Of a stretch of 64,000 nt of DNA, positions 17,020 to 25,240 are shown in pieces. The translations under genes were made by a program, and so were the position numbers. Each line of letters opens with the position of its first letter. Positions within the stretch are counted from its first letter, which is position 1. Source of the stretch: Sphingobacteriales bacterium (GTDB lineage: Bacteria; Bacteroidota; Bacteroidia; Chitinophagales; CAIOSU01); contig JAIXOI010000049.1 of NCBI GenBank assembly GCA_027486795.1, positions 124,001-188,000 of the forward strand, given 5' to 3'. The notes under the pieces were generated by a model. It searched no databases. It saw only the letters and a list, made by a program, of their open reading frames with translations, and had not been told where the DNA came from.

Positions 17020-18216
17020 ATGCCTACCGATAATGAGCGCACCATATTGCACATGGACTTGGACAGTTTCTTCGTCTCCGTTGAGCGGCTCAAGAACCCG
17101 GAGCTGGTAGGCAAGCCTGTAATTGTAGGCGGCAGCAGCAAGCGTGGGGTAGTGGCAGCCTGCAGCTACGAAACCCGGAAATTTGGCGTGCACAGCGCCA
17201 TGCCCATGATGCAGGCGCTTAAATTGTGCCCCGATGCTATTGTTATTAGTGGCAGCCATGGCGAGTATAGCCTGTGTAGCAAGCAAGTAACTAATATTAT
17301 CAGAGAAGAAGCGCCGTTGTTCGAGAAATCGAGCATTGATGAGTTTTATATCGACCTATCGGGCATGGAGAAGTATTTTGGCTGCTACCAATGGGCCACC
17401 AAGCTCCGGCAACGAATCATGACCGAAACCAACCTGCCCATATCCTTCGGCTTATCGGTAAACAAAATGATGGCCAAAATAGCCACGGGTGAGGCCAAGC
17501 CCAACGGACAATTGATGATACCTCGCGGCACGGAAGCTGAGTTTTTGGCCCCGATGAAGGTGGGCAAAATTCCGTTCATTGGCGAGAAAACCGAAGAGAC
17601 CCTTAATAAGCTGGGCATCAAAACCGTCGGCCAATTAGCTAACTACAATCCTAAACACTTAGAGCAGTTTATCGGTAGCCATGCCATCAGTTTGCAACAG
17701 CGGGCGCGGGGTATTGATAACAGCCCGGTTACACCTTTCCATGAGGCCAAGTCGGTGAGCACGGAGCGCACGTTTTATGAAGATACCATGGATGTGGTCT
17801 ACCTGCGCTCGCTGTTGAGCGCCATGGTGGAGAAGGTGGCTTTTGAGCTGCGCGATGATAACAAAATGGCGGCTTGCGTTACGGTAAAAGTGCGCTACCC
17901 CGATTTTAAAACCGTAAGCAAACAAGGCATGGTAGAGCTTACCGCCAGCGACCATATTTTTGCCGAAAAGGCCCATCAACTCTTCAATGAGCTGTGGGAC
18001 CATAAAACACCCATCCGCCTCTTGGGTTTCCGATTGGGTAACTTGGAACATGGCCAACAGCAATTGGATATGTTTAGGGATAAGCCTGAGCAGGTAAAGC
18101 TATATCAAGCCCTCGATAAAATAAAGAGCCTACATGGCAACAACAAAATTGCTCGTGCTAGCGGCATTGGGCATAAGATACACGATAAGGATGCGAATCC
18201 GTTTAGTAGGGAGTAG
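17020..18216 (+). CDS. dinB: DNA polymerase IV (Y-family translesion polymerase)
   Basis: 398 residues, full length. Palm residues are seen in HMDLDSFFVSVE (Asp13) and SSIDEFYIDLSG (Asp107, Glu108); the thumb helix-hairpin-helix (FIGEKTEETLNKLGIKTVGQLA) and the little-finger domain (RTFYEDTMD...) follow. It copies past damaged bases with low fidelity. No clear beta-clamp peptide is recognised at the C-terminus, which ends DKDANPFSRE. The shared promoter region with the S24 repressor implies damage induction. Confidence 0.95.
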   Translation: MPTDNERTILHMDLDSFFVSVERLKNPELVGKPVIVGGSSKRGVVAACSYETRKFGVHSAMPMMQALKLCPDAIVISGSHGEYSLCSKQVTNIIREEAPLFEKSSIDEFYIDLSGMEKYFGCYQWATKLRQRIMTETNLPISFGLSVNKMMAKIATGEAKPNGQLMIPRGTEAEFLAPMKVGKIPFIGEKTEETLNKLGIKTVGQLANYNPKHLEQFIGSHAISLQQRARGIDNSPVTPFHEAKSVSTERTFYEDTMDVVYLRSLLSAMVEKVAFELRDDNKMAACVTVKVRYPDFKTVSKQGMVELTASDHIFAEKAHQLFNELWDHKTPIRLLGFRLGNLEHGQQQLDMFRDKPEQVKLYQALDKIKSLHGNNKIARASGIGHKIHDKDANPFSRE

Positions 18217-18245
18217 TCCTCAGTTGACGGTCGACGGACCACGGT
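18216..18245. repeat. Single arm of the GGTCGA-type phrase repeat
   Basis: GTTGACGGTCGACGGACCAC-type text directly after the dinB stop is built of the same words as the inverted repeat at 56685-56830. No partner arm is nearby. Confidence 0.5.
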
Positions 18246-18359
18246 GTGCTCAAAGTAGTGTTTAATGATTGTCTCAAATTTTATAGAAAATATGTTGCTT
18301 AGCTCTTTTCTGAACTAAACCAACAATCCGTATATTTATCATTGAATAAACTAAGCAAT

Positions 18360-18602
18360 ATGTCATTAAAAGATGCACGAAGTAACCTGCACCTGCTCAT
18401 TGACGCGATTGATGACGAGGGTGTATTGAATATTTGTAGAGAAATACTGGAGCGTGAAAAGGTTCGTACCCAGGAAGCTTGGGATATGATTTCGGACGAG
18501 GAAAAAGCGAGTATTGAAAGAGGTTTGGCCGATATTGAAGCAGGAAAGGTAAGCAGCTATGAGGATGTAAGAAAATCCATTAAAGAGCGCTTTAACTTTT
18601 GA
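18360..18602 (+). CDS. Antitoxin of a type II toxin-antitoxin pair
   Basis: 80 residues from ATG 18360; a TTG at 18342 in frame is less likely. The C-terminal half, DEEKASIERGLADIEAGKVSSYEDVRKSI, is the common 'E-x-x-I-x-x-G-x-x-D-x-E-A-G' tail of antitoxins that partner RelE/ParE toxins. The N-terminal half is helical with no obvious DNA-binding motif. The stop is 1 bp before the toxin start, the tight coupling expected for such pairs. Confidence 0.75.
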   Translation: MSLKDARSNLHLLIDAIDDEGVLNICREILEREKVRTQEAWDMISDEEKASIERGLADIEAGKVSSYEDVRKSIKERFNF

Positions 18603-18603
18603 C

Positions 18604-18897
18604 ATGTTAAAGGAAAAGTGGTCCAAGGAAGCTGAGAGTAAGGTTAATGAAATCCTACAGTTTTTCGTAACCAATTGGACCGAGCGAGAAGCTTTTAAGT
18701 TTTTGCTTAAAATTGAGAGGGTTGTGTCAATGATAATAAAGCGACCGTTAATTTATCCCATCTTTAAGAACGACATTAGAAAAGAGGTGATTTTAAAACA
18801 GGTAACGCTGTATTACAGAATTAAAGGCCGAACACTGCTGATAGTCACCTTGTTTGATAATCGTCAGAGTCCAAGTAAACTTAAGAAGGTGAAATAA
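18604..18897 (+). CDS. RelE/ParE-type toxin
   Basis: 97 residues, normal for the family. WSKEAESKVNEILQFFVTNWTEREAFKFLLKIERVV is the N-terminal helical pair, RPLIYPIF the linker, and VTLYYRIKGRTLLIVTLFDNRQSP the beta-sheet core with the family 'Y-x-V/I-...-I-x-x-L-F-D-x-R' pattern. RelE members cut mRNA on the ribosome, ParE members poison gyrase; the sequence does not decide which. It is encoded directly after its antitoxin. Confidence 0.82.
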   Translation: MLKEKWSKEAESKVNEILQFFVTNWTEREAFKFLLKIERVVSMIIKRPLIYPIFKNDIRKEVILKQVTLYYRIKGRTLLIVTLFDNRQSPSKLKKVK

Positions 18898-18932
18898 GTA
18901 GCTAAGGTTAAGCCCATTGACGCCTTTTTCCC

Positions 18933-18965
18933 CAATCAACCAATCAACCAGTCAACAAATCAACC
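18933..18965. repeat. CAATCAACCAATCAACC phrase repeat
   Basis: A tandem run of (A/C)AATCAACC words lies just upstream of the DUF433 promoter box. It is the reverse complement of the TTGGTTGATTGG-type words in the array at 4541-5394. Confidence 0.55.
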
Positions 18966-18974
18966 AAAATACCC

Positions 18975-18982
18975 TACTTTTG
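18975..18982 (+). promoter_or_regulatory. -7 box directly before the DUF433 gene
   Basis: TACTTTTG matches TAnnTTTG and ends only 4 bp before the ATG at 18987, so the transcript would be leaderless or nearly so. Confidence 0.5.
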
Positions 18983-18986
18983 CCGC

Positions 18987-19196
18987 ATGGAATGGCGCAA
19001 CCACATTGTTTTGAACCAAGAGGGAAAACCAAGTATTAAGGGTACTAAAATTACCTTAGAGCAATTGATGGAAGGCCTTTCGCTAGAGTGGAGCTTGGAA
19101 GAATTGCTGGAGAACTACCCCCACATGCGCAAAAACGACCTTTTGGCCGTATTTGCCTACCTGCAAGAGTGCCTGCACGATAAGGAAGTGAAATAA
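18987..19196 (+). CDS. DUF433 family protein, orphan antitoxin-like
   Basis: 69 residues covering the whole DUF433 domain: RNHIVLNQEGKPSIKGTKITLEQLMEGL (the 'G-K-P-x-I-x-G-T-R/K-I-T' signature), SLEELLENYPHMRKNDLLAVFAYL. DUF433 proteins are usually antitoxins next to a DUF5615 PIN-like protein, as at 48735-49306 in this window. No such partner lies within 60 bp on either side; the next gene is galU on the other strand. It therefore looks like an orphan left after loss of its toxin. Confidence 0.82.
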   Translation: MEWRNHIVLNQEGKPSIKGTKITLEQLMEGLSLEWSLEELLENYPHMRKNDLLAVFAYLQECLHDKEVK

Positions 19197-19257
19197 TCGA
19201 AATTTAGCGGTAATGGTTTGCTAATAGCTTAATGGGTCAAACTCTATTAAGCAGTAG

Positions 19258-20121
19258 TTACATCTTCAGCTCTTTCAACCACTCTGCCAGCACAGGCCCA
19301 ATATCAGTGCGCTTCAGCCCGAGGGCAATGTTGGTTTTAATAAAATCGAGGGTGTTGCCTACATCATAGCGGGTGCCTTCATACACATACCCATACATAG
19401 GGTGTGCTTGCAGCATCATTTGCATGGCATCGGTTAGTTGTATTTCGTTGTTTACGCCGCGGCCGATTTGCTCCAAATAAGTAAATATCTCCGGATTGAA
19501 AATGTATCGGCCACCAATAGCCAAATTGCTAGGGGCGTCTGCTGCTTGGGGCTTTTCTACAAAGCTGCGGGCTTTAAATAGGTTATTGCCAATGTCTTCA
19601 CCATCCATAATGCCATAGCGGTGAACCTTTTCCATCGGTACACGCTCCATGGCCACTACGCTGTCGTTGGTTTTTTGGTATTGTACTATCAGTTGCGATA
19701 GCACTGGGTCGCCAGGATTATCCATAATGGTATCGCCCAACAGCACAGCGAATGGCTCGTTGCCTACATGGTATTTGGCATAGCTTATGGCATCGCCCAA
19801 GCCGTTCAAATCCTTTTGCCACACAAAGTGTATGTTGGCCATACTGCTTATGCGCTTTACCGAGGCCAGCAACTCGGCCTTGCCTTTTTCCTCTAGTTGG
19901 GCCTCTAGTTCGTAGCTGCGGTCAAAGTGGTCTTCAATGGCGCGCTTGCCCTTGCTTATCACCATCAGTATATCCGTTACACCCGATGCCACGGCTTCTT
20001 CTACCACATATTGTATGACAGGCTTATCCACCACGGGCATCATTTCCTTAGGTTGCGATTTGGTGGCAGGCAACATGCGGGTGCCAAATCCTGCTGCGGG
20101 TATTACTGCTTTGCGTATCAA
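19258..20121 (-). CDS. galU: UTP-glucose-1-phosphate uridylyltransferase
   Basis: 287 residues from a TTG at 20121 (MIRKAVIPAAGFGTRMLPATKSQPKEMMPVVDKP). A longer in-frame reading back to 20193 only translates the terminator of the upstream gene, so it is rejected. The nucleotidyl-transferase signature GFGTRMLPxTK, the VEEAVASGVTDILMVISKGKRAIEDHFD block, LGDTIM and FVEKP are all present. The enzyme makes UDP-glucose for surface polysaccharide and glycolipid synthesis. A near -7 box (TACCTTAG on the minus strand) lies about 25 bp upstream. The length matches the bacterial GalU family. Confidence 0.92.
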   Translation of the reverse strand: MIRKAVIPAAGFGTRMLPATKSQPKEMMPVVDKPVIQYVVEEAVASGVTDILMVISKGKRAIEDHFDRSYELEAQLEEKGKAELLASVKRISSMANIHFVWQKDLNGLGDAISYAKYHVGNEPFAVLLGDTIMDNPGDPVLSQLIVQYQKTNDSVVAMERVPMEKVHRYGIMDGEDIGNNLFKARSFVEKPQAADAPSNLAIGGRYIFNPEIFTYLEQIGRGVNNEIQLTDAMQMMLQAHPMYGYVYEGTRYDVGNTLDFIKTNIALGLKRTDIGPVLAEWLKELKM

Positions 20122-20154
20122 TGCATGGGTTTTTGCTTGCGCTAAGGTAATAAA

Positions 20155-20190
20155 TAAAAAAAGTAGCGCCCCAGTAACCAACTGGGGCGC
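20155..20190 (-). terminator. Rho-independent terminator of the DUF4397 repeat-protein gene
   Basis: A perfect 10-bp GC-rich stem (20166-20175 with 20181-20190) with a 5-nt loop is followed on the minus strand by TACTTTTTTTATTTA. It ends about 35 bp upstream of the galU start. Confidence 0.92.
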
Positions 20191-20222
20191 CAAAAATACT
20201 AACTATGAAAAAGACTACAATG

Positions 20223-23200
20223 TTATTCAATCACAATTTGGCGGGTTACTTGTTGGCCATTGCCTAATTGAATGTTGATGGCATATACACCGCTAGTCAA
20301 ACCTGCTACATCCAGACTGATGTTGCTATCACCGCTGTCAATAGTACCTAGGTTGTTGGTTGATACTACTTGACATAATGTATTGATTAGCGATACATTT
20401 ACGGTTTGTGCTTCATCAAGGCTCAACGATACTACCAAGTTAGTAGTAGTAGGGTTAGGATACAAGTTCAACTTGCCAGTAAAGGTTTTCTCGTTAATGC
20501 CTACATAGGTTGGTAGTGGGAAGGTAGTGCCGTCAGGCAAGGTTACCCATACACCAAATGATGGACCTTGTGCGCCATCCAAGAAGCCTGAAGCAAACGC
20601 TACGCCAGCACCACCTGCTAAGGTAGTAAGGTCGGCAGTATAGCTAGCGGCTGTTGCGCCACCTGCTGATACATTTACATCGATAATGTAAGATGAGGCA
20701 GGTACGGCAAGGTAACCAGCAAAATCGCCATAAGTCAAATCGTTGCCGATAGTAGCTACGCCGCGTGCATCAATATCCACAGTTGGGGCATCAGTAGCAC
20801 CATGGAACAGCAACAACTCAGTCATGTTGGCCATATCTGCGGCTTCTTTACCATTGGTAATGTACAAGTCAAAACCAATGCTTTCGCCTTGAGGATTGGC
20901 AGTAAAGCTAGCTGGTGCAAGCACGCCGTTAGCAATTACTACATAGGTTTCATCAGTTTCCAATTCAGTAGGGAAGGTTGCAAGAGCATCTGCTACGCTT
21001 GTGCTGGTGCCTGGGGCTACAGCTATTTCCAAAGGTTGGTTAGATGGCAAATTGATATATGGGGTAGCCGTGCGGAAATCGAAATCTTCCAATTTCGCAA
21101 TCACGGTATCGTCAGCAGTGCTTACAATATATACGTCAACAGTTGCAGCAGCAGGGTCGGCAGCGTTGTGTATTACTTGTACACGAGCGCTATCAATCAA
21201 TGGTAGCTCAATAGCTTGGGTGGTGCCTGGGAAACCAGCAATGGCTACATACAAACCAAAGCCTGGGCCTTGGCTACCATCCAAAAAGCCTGATGCAAAT
21301 ACAACCGCAGCAGCGCCGCCTGGTATACCAGCAGCAGAAGATAGGTCGGCGTAGTAGCTCAACAAGGTAGTAGTACCTGCACCATTCAATACATCAATAA
21401 TGTAATCGGTAGCTGGCACATTTAGATATCCTGCTGGGTTATAATCAGTGTAGCTCAAGTTGTCGGCTAGGGTAGCTACACCACGGGCAGCAATATCCAC
21501 AGTTGGGGCATCGGTTGAGCCATGGAAAATCAAAATATCGGCAGTTCCTGTTCCACCAGCACCTGCTGTAAGAGCTTGGTCGTATGGATATAAGTCAAAA
21601 GCAATGTTTACGGCATCTGGGTTTGCGGTAAAGTTACCAGGGGTCAATACACCGTTGGCAAAAGCTACGTAGTTTTTGTTTACTTCCAACGAATCTAGGT
21701 TGAGTGTATACACTACTGTTGCACTAGTTGCTGGAGTGATTTCAATTTCAATTGGCAAACCAGAAGGTACTGTCAAGAATGAAGACACGTCCAAGTAATT
21801 AAAGTTATCTAGAGTAAGAGCACCATTTACATATACGTCCACACTTGCGGCATTCGGGTCGGCAGCATTGTGTATTACTTGCAACTTGGCTGTACCGCTT
21901 GCTACTTGTTGGTATAGTGGCAATTCGAGCGCTTGACCTACAGTGGTCGCACCGCCTAGTGCTACAAACAAACCAAAGTCTGGGCCTTGGCTGTCATCCA
22001 AAAAGCCTGAAGCAAATACAGTAGCGGCACCGCCACCCAAACCAGTTAGGTCGGCAGTATAGCTGGCTACTAATACAGTTTGGTCGCTGTTATAAACGTC
22101 CAAAATATAGTTACCTGCAGGTACGTTGGCATAACCTTGGAAATCGGTGTAGCTCAAATCATCAATCAAAGTTCCTACGCCACGGGCAACTACGTCAACA
22201 GTTGGTGCATCGGTAGCACCATGGAACACTAACAAATCTACATCGCTTGAGCCGTTCTGGCCAATTAGGCGACCTGAACCGCTGATGTATAAGTCGAAAC
22301 CAATGCTCACTGCATCAGGGTTAGCGGTAAAGTTTGCAGGGACCAAAACACCATTTGCAATAGCAATATAGTTGGTGTTTTGTGCTAGTGAGTCTAAATT
22401 CAAGCTGTACACCACGGTGCTGCTGCCAGCAGGAGTAATTTCTACTTCAATTGGAGTACCTGCTGGTAATTCAATAAACGGGGTTGCATCGCGGAAATCG
22501 AAACCCGGGATAGCCAAGTTTCCGTTTACATATACATCAACGCTAGCTGCGTCTGGGTCGGCAGCATTATGTATCACTTGTAGTTTTGCAGTTGGGGCAT
22601 ATAATGGCAATTGTAGGGTTTGGCCTACAGTGGTTGCACCGCCCAGGGCTACGTACAAACCAAAAGCTGGGCCTTGGCTGTCATCCAAAAAGCCTGAGGC
22701 GAATACGGTAGCGGCACCACCACCCAAGCCTGATAGGTCGGCAAGGTAGCTGGCTACTAATACAGTTTGGTCGCTATTGTATACGTCCAAGATATAAGTT
22801 CCGGCAGGCACGTTTGCATAACCTTGGAAATCGGTGTAGCTCAAATCATCAATCAAAGGTCCTACGCCACGGGCTACAACGTCAACAGTTGGGGCATCGG
22901 TAGCACCATGAAACACCAACAAGTCCACATCGCTTGAGCCATTCTGGCCAGTTAGGCGACCTGAACCACTGATGTATAAATCGAAACCAATGCTAACTGC
23001 ATCAGGGTTAGCGGTAAAGTTTGCAGGAGTTAATACACCATTTGCAATGGCAATGTAGTTGGTGTTTTGTGCTAATGAGTCTAAGTTCAAGCTGTATACT
23101 ACGGTGCTGCTGCCAGCAGGGGTAATTTCAACTTCAATTGGAGTACCTGCTGGTAATTCAATAAACGGAGTTGCATCGCGGAAATCGAAACCTGGGATGG

Positions 23201-24029
23201 CCAGAGCTCCGTTTACATATACATCAACGCTGGCGGCGGCTGGGTCGGCAGCATTGTGTATTACTTGAAGTTTTGCTTTTGGCGCAAACAATGGAAGTTG
23301 TAACATTTGGCCAGTTGTAGTTGCTCCGCCCAAGGCTACATACAACCCAAAGGCAGGGCCTTGTGAGCCATCTAGGAAACCTGATGCTAACACGGTAGCA
23401 GCACCACCACCTAAACCAGATAGGTCGGCTAGGTAGCTGGCTACTAAAACGGTTTGACTACTATCGTACACATCTAGTATATAAGTACCAGCAGGCACGG
23501 TTGCATAACCTTGAAAATCGGTATAGCCCAAATTATCAATTAGGGTACTACCACCACGCACTACCACATCTACAAACGGTGCATCGGTAGCTCCGTGAAA
23601 TACTTGCAAATCTACGTTTGCAGCAGTGTTCTGACCAGTGGCTCGTCCTCCATTGGCATACAAATCAAAGTTGATATTGATGCCATTAGGGTTGGCAACA
23701 AAGTTAGCTGGGTTAATTACCCCATTAGCTATCAATACATAGCTTTGACCTGAAGCTAAAGGACCTACCGTGGTGGTGTATACCGCAGTAGCGCCTCCAG
23801 CTGGGCGTATTTCTATTGGCAATGATACACCTGAAGGCAGTTGAATAAATGGAGTAGCATCTCTAAAATCAAAGGATGCCAAGGCTAAGTTACCGCCAAC
23901 ATAAACGTCGACGCTTGCAGCTGCGGGGTCGGCTGCGTTGTGTATTACCTGCACGTTAGCAAATTGCGCCAGTAGCGGGACAGTTGCCATGCAGATAAGT
24001 AGCATAGTGAGTGAAAATAATCGATTCAT
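20223..24029 (-). CDS. Large secreted DUF4397 repeat protein with T9SS type A sorting domain
   Basis: 1268 residues. A signal peptide (ends VPLLAQ) is followed by five repeats of about 230 residues, starting near 28, 256, 486, 718 and 952, each opening with VQVIHNAADPxAAxVDVYV. Each holds paired DUF4397 sandwiches; the second half opens with LLVFHGATDAPTVDVVARGV. Repeats 2 and 3 are nearly identical even in DNA, so the copy number is probably unstable. A type A (Por secretion) C-terminal domain from about 1176 (LNLYPNPTTTNLVVSLSL ... LTSGVYAINIQLGNGQQVTRQIVIE) sends it through the T9SS for anchoring to the cell surface. The ligand is unknown. Confidence 0.93.
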   Translation of the reverse strand: MNRLFSLTMLLICMATVPLLAQFANVQVIHNAADPAAASVDVYVGGNLALASFDFRDATPFIQLPSGVSLPIEIRPAGGATAVYTTTVGPLASGQSYVLIANGVINPANFVANPNGININFDLYANGGRATGQNTAANVDLQVFHGATDAPFVDVVVRGGSTLIDNLGYTDFQGYATVPAGTYILDVYDSSQTVLVASYLADLSGLGGGAATVLASGFLDGSQGPAFGLYVALGGATTTGQMLQLPLFAPKAKLQVIHNAADPAAASVDVYVNGALAIPGFDFRDATPFIELPAGTPIEVEITPAGSSTVVYSLNLDSLAQNTNYIAIANGVLTPANFTANPDAVSIGFDLYISGSGRLTGQNGSSDVDLLVFHGATDAPTVDVVARGVGPLIDDLSYTDFQGYANVPAGTYILDVYNSDQTVLVASYLADLSGLGGGAATVFASGFLDDSQGPAFGLYVALGGATTVGQTLQLPLYAPTAKLQVIHNAADPDAASVDVYVNGNLAIPGFDFRDATPFIELPAGTPIEVEITPAGSSTVVYSLNLDSLAQNTNYIAIANGVLVPANFTANPDAVSIGFDLYISGSGRLIGQNGSSDVDLLVFHGATDAPTVDVVARGVGTLIDDLSYTDFQGYANVPAGNYILDVYNSDQTVLVASYTADLTGLGGGAATVFASGFLDDSQGPDFGLFVALGGATTVGQALELPLYQQVASGTAKLQVIHNAADPNAASVDVYVNGALTLDNFNYLDVSSFLTVPSGLPIEIEITPATSATVVYTLNLDSLEVNKNYVAFANGVLTPGNFTANPDAVNIAFDLYPYDQALTAGAGGTGTADILIFHGSTDAPTVDIAARGVATLADNLSYTDYNPAGYLNVPATDYIIDVLNGAGTTTLLSYYADLSSAAGIPGGAAAVVFASGFLDGSQGPGFGLYVAIAGFPGTTQAIELPLIDSARVQVIHNAADPAAATVDVYIVSTADDTVIAKLEDFDFRTATPYINLPSNQPLEIAVAPGTSTSVADALATFPTELETDETYVVIANGVLAPASFTANPQGESIGFDLYITNGKEAADMANMTELLLFHGATDAPTVDIDARGVATIGNDLTYGDFAGYLAVPASSYIIDVNVSAGGATAASYTADLTTLAGGAGVAFASGFLDGAQGPSFGVWVTLPDGTTFPLPTYVGINEKTFTGKLNLYPNPTTTNLVVSLSLDEAQTVNVSLINTLCQVVSTNNLGTIDSGDSNISLDVAGLTSGVYAINIQLGNGQQVTRQIVIE

Positions 24030-24250
24030 TGCTTTTTGGTTTTTTGGTTATTTAAATGTTAATCCGACTTAAATTGGTGTTTGTTTTTGCATTGTTATGG
24101 GATTAACATGGATGTTTTCATTTTGTTTAAAGGTTTTTGCCACATAATTGCATTTGACATTTCTATGACAATTCTATTTTTTACTGAAAAGCGCGGCAAT
24201 AATATATTTTACATTATTTTACCGATGTAAATGCACTACATATATAGTTT

Positions 24251-25084
24251 ATGCTCAACCGAATTTACTTAGGCATTGTTGTTATCCTGTTCATCATAAT
24301 TGTGTTGCTGGTGTTCAGTCCGTGGTCCATAATTAGGTTTCATCTTTCGTTGGAAGATAATTTGGGCATACACGTAAATAATGACTTGATGCTATCGGCA
24401 CAAGTGCAGGAGGGTTTGCAAATAAGGATGATGGATGACTTGATGACCAAAATAACGGTTACTGATAGTATGCGCATACCGCTTAACCTTGACGTGGAAG
24501 TGCCGCTAAACACGACCATATTTATGAATGATACTTTGGATGTGCAATTTGATCTCCCGGTGGATATTAATCTTTCGGCAGATGAATTGGGGCTTAAAAA
24601 TCTGGAGATTCCCTTTAACGAGCGCTTGTATATTGATGATGAATTGGTGTTGAACATTGTTATTCCGCTCGATACCCGCATCAGCACCAATTTTAAAGGG
24701 TTGCCCAATGTATCGGTACCGGTAAAGGGCGAAATACCTGTGAATACCATAGTGCCCATTAAGCAATACTTGCAAGTGCGCGATACCCTTACGCTGAACC
24801 CTACCAACTACACCATACCCATGAAAACTGTGATACCGGTAAATGCTCGCATACCGCTTAATCAAGGTGTGGCCGTGCAAGGCACTATCATGGTTCCGCT
24901 AAAACAAACTATTGTAGTACCAGTGCTCAACCAGTTCAATGCTAGGGTAGCGGTAGTAAATGCATTGCCAGTAAGTTTTGTAACGCCGCTTGAGGCACAG
25001 GCACAAATAAAAGATACCTTGAAGGTAAACATGCCGCCTCTTAAAATAGACCCGAGCAAGATTACTATTAGCATCTGCGATTGA
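24251..25084 (+). CDS. Unknown membrane-anchored protein built of short VPL/IPL beta repeats
   Basis: 277 residues, no family recognised. A single hydrophobic anchor at about 5-28 (IYLGIVVILFIIIVLLVFSPW) is followed by about 240 residues with a short rhythmic pattern: hydrophobic-Pro-hydrophobic, then Asn, Thr or Asp (MRIPLNLDVEVPLNTTIFMNDTLDVQFDLPVDINL, VIPVNARIPLNQGVAVQGTIMVPLKQTIVVPV). Such regular 8-14 residue strands suggest an elongated beta structure facing the periplasm. It has no cysteine apart from one near the C-terminus (ISICD). It stands alone: the neighbours on both sides run on the other strand. Confidence 0.7.
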   Translation: MLNRIYLGIVVILFIIIVLLVFSPWSIIRFHLSLEDNLGIHVNNDLMLSAQVQEGLQIRMMDDLMTKITVTDSMRIPLNLDVEVPLNTTIFMNDTLDVQFDLPVDINLSADELGLKNLEIPFNERLYIDDELVLNIVIPLDTRISTNFKGLPNVSVPVKGEIPVNTIVPIKQYLQVRDTLTLNPTNYTIPMKTVIPVNARIPLNQGVAVQGTIMVPLKQTIVVPVLNQFNARVAVVNALPVSFVTPLEAQAQIKDTLKVNMPPLKIDPSKITISICD

Positions 25085-25142
25085 TAAAAAAATTGCGCGA
25101 CGCCCCAATTAAGTGACGCCGCGCTTCGAATCATGATGTTAA

Positions 25143-25240
25143 TTTGGAAATTTGAAGATGTGCTAGTTTGAAAATTGAAGTTGGGTAATGTTACAAAAAG
25201 TCATTTCCAAATTTTCAAATTGCCTCATTTTCAAATTGCC
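25143..25240. repeat. AT-rich TTTGAAAATTTGGAAA inverted phrase repeat
   Basis: The left part (25143-25177) and right part (25202-25240) are imperfect inverted copies of words such as AATTTGAAAATG and TTTGGAAATTTG. The right arm ends one base before the stop codon of the next (minus-strand) gene. Single arms of the same family are at 27217, 42274 and 46654. Confidence 0.7.
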
